Below, one piece after another: positions 33,178 to 37,074 of a stretch of 37,074 nucleotides of DNA (its first letter is position 1; every line of letters begins with the position of its first letter). Position numbers and translations under genes: made by a program. A model generated the notes under the pieces. That model was not told the origin of the DNA. It worked only from the letters and a program-made list of their open reading frames with translations, and did no database searches. The stretch lies in contig JBDTNQ010000032.1 of the NCBI GenBank assembly GCA_039933635.1, positions 1 to 37,074 on the forward strand, read 5' to 3'. The stretch comes from JBDTNQ01 sp039933635 (lineage in GTDB: Bacteria > Acidobacteriota > Vicinamibacteria > Vicinamibacterales > SCN-69-37).

Positions 33178-34406
33178 GGCTCGCTGGCCTCGTCGAGTGC
33201 GGCCATATGTCGTCGCACGCGAATCTTGTGAATCCGCCGGCGTTCGGCTTCGAGGATTTCGATATCGAGATTGTCGACCTCGAAGCGCTCACCCACCGCC
33301 GGCACGCGGCCGACGCGTGCCAACACGAATCCGCCGACGGTCTCGAAGTCGCCGTCTTCGATCTCGATCCCCAGCCGCTCGGCCATCTCCCGGATGCCGA
33401 CCTTCGCGCTGAACACAAACGAGTCATCAGCCTCCCGCATGATGGGCTCGGCTTCGATGTCGTATTCGTCCCGAATCTCGCCGACGAGCTCCTCGACCAC
33501 GTCCTCGACCGTCACCAGCCCGGCCGTGCCTCCGTACTCGTCGACGACGATGGCGAGCTGGAACCGTCCCTGCTGGAACTCCCGCAGCAGATCGACGACG
33601 CGTTTCGTCTCCGGGACGAAGGCAGCCGGCCGCATCATGGTTGTCACGGCGCGCGTGCCGTCAGGCTCGGACGTCATCTGGATGAGATCCTTCACGACGA
33701 TGAGCCCCACGATGTTGTCGAGGTTCTCGTTGTAGACCGGCAGCCGCGAGTACTCCTGTTCCCGGACGAGTTGGCGGAGGTCGTCGATCGTGGCGGCGGC
33801 CCCGATCGCCACGATGTCCGGCCGGGGCGTCATGACTTCGCGTACCAGCGTCTCGCCGAAGTCCACGACGGAGCGCAGCAGACGGTTCTCGTCTCCCGAC
33901 TCCTGCGTGTCCGATTCGGCACTCGGCGCGCCAGGCGTATCGCCTCGCGTGGCGTCGCTTTGACCGTTGCGAGTCGCGGCTGCAGCCGTCCACGTCACGA
34001 TCAACGCCGTGAAAGGACCGACGATGTTGGCCACGGTGGTGAACGCGGGCAGCAGCAGTTCGAGAAAGCGCTCTGGCGCCCGACGAACGATGAAGGCCGG
34101 AAGGATCTGGCCAACCCCAGCCATGATGGCCACGCCAATGCCGAAGAGGAACAGCCAGCCAGGGAAACCCGGGCTGATCTGGTCCGCCAGCAGCACCATC
34201 AGGAGCACCAGCAACGTGCCGCGCATCAGTCGAGCGGGCACGAAGAACTTGATCGGATCGTCGAGGTAGGCCGCCAACGCCTCGCTCTCGGTCGCGCGTT
34301 CGGCTTCGAGGCGCTGCGGCAGACGCATCAGCAGCCCGAATGCCGTTTCCACCACGGCCAGAAACAGCAGCCCGGCGGCTGTGAGCACGACCAGAATGGG
34401 AATCAT
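33174..34406 (-). CDS. CorC/HlyC-family CNNM-type transporter (DUF21-CBS-CorC)
   Basis: 410 residues. The N-terminal DUF21 (CNNM) membrane domain has hydrophobic segments at about 3-20, 62-80, 85-110 and 125-145. A low-complexity polar stretch (about 145-175) links it to a pair of CBS domains (MTPRPDIVAIG..., AFVPETKRVVDLLREFQ) with DEYGGTAGLVTVEDVVEELV. The CorC_HlyC domain at the C-terminus follows. Relatives transport or sense Mg2+/Co2+ (CorC/MpfA group). Because the protein has the membrane part, it is not the soluble E. coli CorC (YbeX), though it occupies the same place behind ybeY. It starts 13 bases after the ybeY stop. Confidence 0.9.
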   Translation of the reverse strand: MIPILVVLTAAGLLFLAVVETAFGLLMRLPQRLEAERATESEALAAYLDDPIKFFVPARLMRGTLLVLLMVLLADQISPGFPGWLFLFGIGVAIMAGVGQILPAFIVRRAPERFLELLLPAFTTVANIVGPFTALIVTWTAAAATRNGQSDATRGDTPGAPSAESDTQESGDENRLLRSVVDFGETLVREVMTPRPDIVAIGAAATIDDLRQLVREQEYSRLPVYNENLDNIVGLIVVKDLIQMTSEPDGTRAVTTMMRPAAFVPETKRVVDLLREFQQGRFQLAIVVDEYGGTAGLVTVEDVVEELVGEIRDEYDIEAEPIMREADDSFVFSAKVGIREMAERLGIEIEDGDFETVGGFVLARVGRVPAVGERFEVDNLDIEILEAERRRIHKIRVRRHMAALDEASEP

Positions 34407-34419
34407 TGTTGAAGAGGTG

Positions 34420-34905
34420 TCAGGCGCGGGTCCGGGCGATCAATCCTTCGTTGAGGCCTGCGCGACGGCGCAACCGTTCCTCGAGCCGCCGCATCTCGCC
34501 CCGATCCCGCTCGTGATCGTAGCCCAAGAGGTGCAGCAATCCGTGTAACGCCAGGATTCGGAGTTCGACGGTGAGCGTGTGCCGTCGCTCGGCCGCCTGG
34601 CGCCGCGCAATGCCAACGGCGATGGCGATATCCCCTAAATGGCTCTGAGTGTTGGACTTGAGGCGTTCTATCCGCTCTTCGCCATGAGGAAATGACAGGA
34701 CGTCCGTTGGGCGGTCCACCCCCCTGAAGGACCGGTTCAGCGCACGCATGCGGCGGTCGCTGACCAGGGCAATCTCGACGGTGCCGCGCGCCCGAACCGG
34801 AGCCGTTGACGTGAGAAACGCGGCAAGGCCGGCCGTGGCGCGCGTGGGCCGATCGGACGTCACGGTCACGCAGAGGCGATCGCGGGGCGCCGCGGCGCGC
34901 GTCAT
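34420..34905 (-). CDS. ybeY: Endoribonuclease YbeY
   Basis: 161 residues. The zinc-binding motif H121-GLL-H125-LLGYD-H131 is complete, and RPTDVLSFP (65-73) is the other conserved block. YbeY takes part in 16S rRNA 3'-end maturation and ribosome quality control, which suits its place in a cluster with era. The ATG overlaps the phoH stop (ATGA), so the two are coupled. Confidence 0.97.
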   Translation of the reverse strand: MTRAAAPRDRLCVTVTSDRPTRATAGLAAFLTSTAPVRARGTVEIALVSDRRMRALNRSFRGVDRPTDVLSFPHGEERIERLKSNTQSHLGDIAIAVGIARRQAAERRHTLTVELRILALHGLLHLLGYDHERDRGEMRRLEERLRRRAGLNEGLIARTRA

Positions 34906-35876
34906 GTCGAGGGTTTGTGCTGCGACGTGTAGTGCTCGTACGCCTTGACGATCTGCTGTACGAGCTGGTGGCGCACGACGTCCCGCTCGTCGAAATACAC
35001 GGTCGCCACGCCTTCGATGCCGGCCACGACCTTGAGCGCCTCGATCAAACCGGACGTCTTGCCGCTCGGCAGATCGATCTGCGTGACATCACCGGTGACC
35101 ACGGCCTTCGACCCGAAGCCGAGACGCGTCAGGAACATCTTCATCTGCTCGGACGTGGTGTTCTGTGCTTCGTCGAGAATGACGAACGCCTCGTTGAGCG
35201 TCCGGCCACGCATGAACGCCAGTGGCGCGACCTCGATGACGCCGCGCTCGAGGAGTCGCTCGACGCGCTCGAAGTCGAGCATGTCGTGCAATGCGTCGTA
35301 GAGGGGGCGGAGATATGGATTGACCTTCTCCTGCAGATCGCCCGGCAGAAAGCCGAGCTTCTCGCCGGCTTCGACCGCCGGTCGGGCCAGCACGATACGG
35401 GACACGCGCTTGGCCAGAAGATACGAGACGGCTTGCGCCATCGCCAGGTAGGTCTTGCCGGTGCCCGCCGGTCCGACGCCGAAGACGATATCCGCGCCGT
35501 CGATCGCGTCGAGGTAGCGCCGCTGGGTGACCGACTTCGGCACGACCCGCTGCCGGCCGACGGCGCGGGGTGCGCCCTTGAGAAAGAAGTCGTGCAACTC
35601 GACGTCTGGGTCCTGCGTGACCAGCTGCGCCGCAACCTTCACGTCGTCTTTCGCAAAGCGGTACCCGCTCCGCAGCAGGTCGCCGAGCTGTTCGAAGACC
35701 CGCTCGGCCTGCGTCACGGCGTCGAGCTGGCCTTCGATCACGATGTTGTGACCGCTGGTCTTGAGGCGCACGCCGAGCGACGTCTCGAGCGCTCGCAGAT
35801 TTTCGTCACGGGATCCGAAGAGCGTCTCGATACCCTCGTCGGGCATCGCAATCCGGCGCATCGAAGAAGCAGGCAT
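34902..35876 (-). CDS. phoH: PhoH-family ATPase (YbeZ type)
   Basis: 324 residues. The N-terminal KH-like part (about 18-70, FGSRDENLRALETSLGVRLK) is followed by the P-loop ATPase. Walker A is GPAGTGKT (135-142), Walker B VILDEA (232-237) and the sensor TGD (261-263). LARPAVEAGEKLGFLPGDLQ (163-182) is the PhoH signature. Members act with YbeY in RNA handling. It is the first gene of the minus-strand housekeeping run. Internal ATGs at codons 6 and 11 could be true starts, since no strong Shine-Dalgarno is seen before 35876. Confidence 0.95.
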   Translation of the reverse strand: MPASSMRRIAMPDEGIETLFGSRDENLRALETSLGVRLKTSGHNIVIEGQLDAVTQAERVFEQLGDLLRSGYRFAKDDVKVAAQLVTQDPDVELHDFFLKGAPRAVGRQRVVPKSVTQRRYLDAIDGADIVFGVGPAGTGKTYLAMAQAVSYLLAKRVSRIVLARPAVEAGEKLGFLPGDLQEKVNPYLRPLYDALHDMLDFERVERLLERGVIEVAPLAFMRGRTLNEAFVILDEAQNTTSEQMKMFLTRLGFGSKAVVTGDVTQIDLPSGKTSGLIEALKVVAGIEGVATVYFDERDVVRHQLVQQIVKAYEHYTSQHKPST

Positions 35877-35932
35877 TCGCTACCGCAAGAGTAGCAAACT
35901 TCGCACGTCCACGTTCGATGTTCGGGCGGCCC

Positions 35933-36841
35933 CTACGTCCACAGCCACGCCGCCCCCCTCACCCCACTGGCATCGCCGTATTGGGCGGGCACGAGCCTGG
36001 TGGTGACGGCGTCCGAGAAGATCCACTGGGACCAGATCGCGGGCACATCGCGGTAGATCGACGCCACCTGGGACAGACCACCGCCGATGACGATGATGTC
36101 GGGGTCGAGCAGGTTGATGACCGAGGCGAGGCCTCGGGCGAGGCGTGATGTCCAGGCCCGGAGTGTCGCGGCCGCGCGCGGATCGCTCGACACGTGGGCC
36201 ACGATCTGTTCGCTGGTCGTCCGCTCACCGCCCCGCCGGTGGTGGTCCTCGGCAAGTCCGGGGCCCGACAGCCACGTTTCGAGGCAGCCGAATCGCCCGC
36301 AGTAACAGGAGGGGCCCGGCAGTTCGTCTGCGGCGGGCCACGGCAAGGGATTGTGTCCCCATTCGCCCGCAATCGCGTGCGCGCCGGTCATCACCTGGCC
36401 ACGTACGACGATGCCGCCGCCTGCGCCCGTGCCGAGGATCACGCCAAAGACGACGTCCGCGCCCGCGGCGGCCCCGTCGGTTGCCTCCGACACGGCCAGG
36501 CAGTTCGCGTCGTTGGCGAGCCGCACCTCGCGCGCAAGCGCGCGCTCGAGGTCCACCTTCAGCGTGCGGCCATTGAGCCACGTGGAGTTCGCATTCTTGA
36601 CGAGCCCCGTCGCCGGCGAGATCGCGCCGGGCATGCCGATACCGACCGTGCATCCGGCGCCCACCGCCGCTTCGCCCTCCGCGACGATGGCCACGACGCG
36701 CGCAACGGTGCCTTCGTAGTCGTGCCGCGGCGTCGGCATCCGTTGCTCCCACATGACGCGCCCGTCTGGGGCGAGCACGACGGCCGCGATCTTGGTGCCG
36801 CCGAGGTCGATGCCGAGACGGAAGGCGTGGGGCGAGGCCAT
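35933..36841 (-). CDS. mak: ROK-family fructokinase, Mak type
   Basis: 302 residues. The ATP phosphate loop is DLGGTK (12-17). The catalytic Asp is D111 in LANDANC. GTGAGGG (137-143) is the second phosphate loop. EWGHNPLPW (160-168) with CYCGRFGCLE (179-188) forms the ROK zinc site (His163 and three Cys). The combination NANSTWLNG, REVRLANDANCLAVSEA, EWGHNPLPW and GVRGAAWLW is, from memory, nearly the same as in E. coli Mak, so I favour fructo(manno)kinase over glucokinase. The gene follows the acetyltransferase by 33 bases and precedes phoH by 56; it may be cotranscribed with either. Confidence 0.88.
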   Translation of the reverse strand: MASPHAFRLGIDLGGTKIAAVVLAPDGRVMWEQRMPTPRHDYEGTVARVVAIVAEGEAAVGAGCTVGIGMPGAISPATGLVKNANSTWLNGRTLKVDLERALAREVRLANDANCLAVSEATDGAAAGADVVFGVILGTGAGGGIVVRGQVMTGAHAIAGEWGHNPLPWPAADELPGPSCYCGRFGCLETWLSGPGLAEDHHRRGGERTTSEQIVAHVSSDPRAAATLRAWTSRLARGLASVINLLDPDIIVIGGGLSQVASIYRDVPAIWSQWIFSDAVTTRLVPAQYGDASGVRGAAWLWT

Positions 36842-36874
36842 CTGGGTTCGCGTGGGCAGGTTCGGCGTTGGCGC

Positions 36875-37074
36875 CTAGGGCGTTGAAAACGTGAACGCGG
36901 TCACCGGCGACGATGCGCCGCCCATCGCGCGATAGAAATCAAGCGCGTGCTCGTCTTCGTTGTCCACCAGCACGAATACATCGGCGATGCCTGCGTTCGC
37001 GGCCTCGGCGCGGAGCGCCATACGAGCCTTGGGCCCGTCATCCAACGTCAGCCGTCGTGTCCGCATGATCTCTG
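36875..37074 (-). CDS. GNAT-family acetyltransferase, C-terminal part, runs off right edge
   Basis: About 66 residues to the stop are visible, and the frame is open to the edge with no convincing start inside the window (an ATG at 37066 is mid-domain). ALRAEAANAGIADVFVLVDN and ALDFYRAMGG are the last helix and strand of a GNAT fold; the tail SSPVTAFTFSTP closes the sheet. The pattern resembles AAC(3)-I-like GNAT enzymes, but the substrate cannot be told from this part. The N-terminal acetyl-CoA-binding motif (Q/RxxGxG/A) lies outside. Confidence 0.7.
   Translation of the reverse strand, partial: EIMRTRRLTLDDGPKARMALRAEAANAGIADVFVLVDNEDEHALDFYRAMGGASSPVTAFTFSTP

Noticed and set aside
1..37074. 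tRNA, rRNA or prophage genes
   Set aside because: No cloverleaf-like or rRNA sequence and no phage structural genes were seen in the gaps.

Overview
The window is GC-rich, almost fully coding bacterial chromosome. A VWA protein of the acidobacterial type (TIGR03436-like), an Oar-like TonB receptor with an N-terminal carboxypeptidase-regulatory domain, a Gram-negative Mla lipid-transport operon and many GTG starts point to Acidobacteriota, possibly Vicinamibacteria. That placement is inference from gene content; no rRNA is present. I see no tRNA, CRISPR array, prophage or intact insertion sequence.

Layout. (1) 1-2166: a glycan/membrane region. A partial membrane protein runs off the left edge and its GTG start overlaps the stop of a truncated Ser/Thr kinase remnant. 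Then come a 0.5 kb gap with a fragment of an IS91-type transposase and a polyprenyl-phosphate-type GT2 glycosyltransferase. (2) 7587-2184, minus strand: uvrB, mlaE, mlaF, mlaD, a YtxH-like protein and a DUF948-like protein, with very tight junctions (uvrB/mlaE share GTGA). (3) 7614-10016: a VWA protein and a DHH phosphoesterase transcribed divergently from a 54 bp gap with two -10-like boxes placed for leaderless GTG starts. (4) 10025-10209: a small element with terminal inverted repeats, then a DJ-1/PfpI plus alpha/beta hydrolase operon with a good sigma70-type promoter, and greA followed by a patatin-like protein without its catalytic serine. (5) 13784-17242, plus strand: RNA methyltransferase, rarA and a secreted CotH-family protein. 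(6) 20744-17367: Oar-like TonB-dependent receptor. (7) 23795-21031: corA-mutL, coupled by TGATG. (8) 35876-23926, minus strand: phoH-ybeY-corC-era-mgtE-recO-glyQ-glyS-ppdK, a housekeeping cluster combining the E. coli ybeZYX order with the Firmicute era-recO-glyQS order, with mgtE inserted. (9) 36841-35933 mak-type fructokinase and a partial GNAT acetyltransferase at the right edge.

Most genes are housekeeping: repair and recombination (uvrB, mutL, recO, rarA), ribosome/RNA maturation (ybeY, era, TrmH-type methylase), transcription (greA), translation (glyQS), envelope lipid traffic (mla) and magnesium handling (corA, mgtE, corC-like). No clearly new system stands out. The most unusual items are the TIR-bounded element at 10025-10209, the five exact 34-residue repeats of MlaD, the inactive membrane patatin behind greA, the paired leaderless starts, and the uvrB-mla operon.
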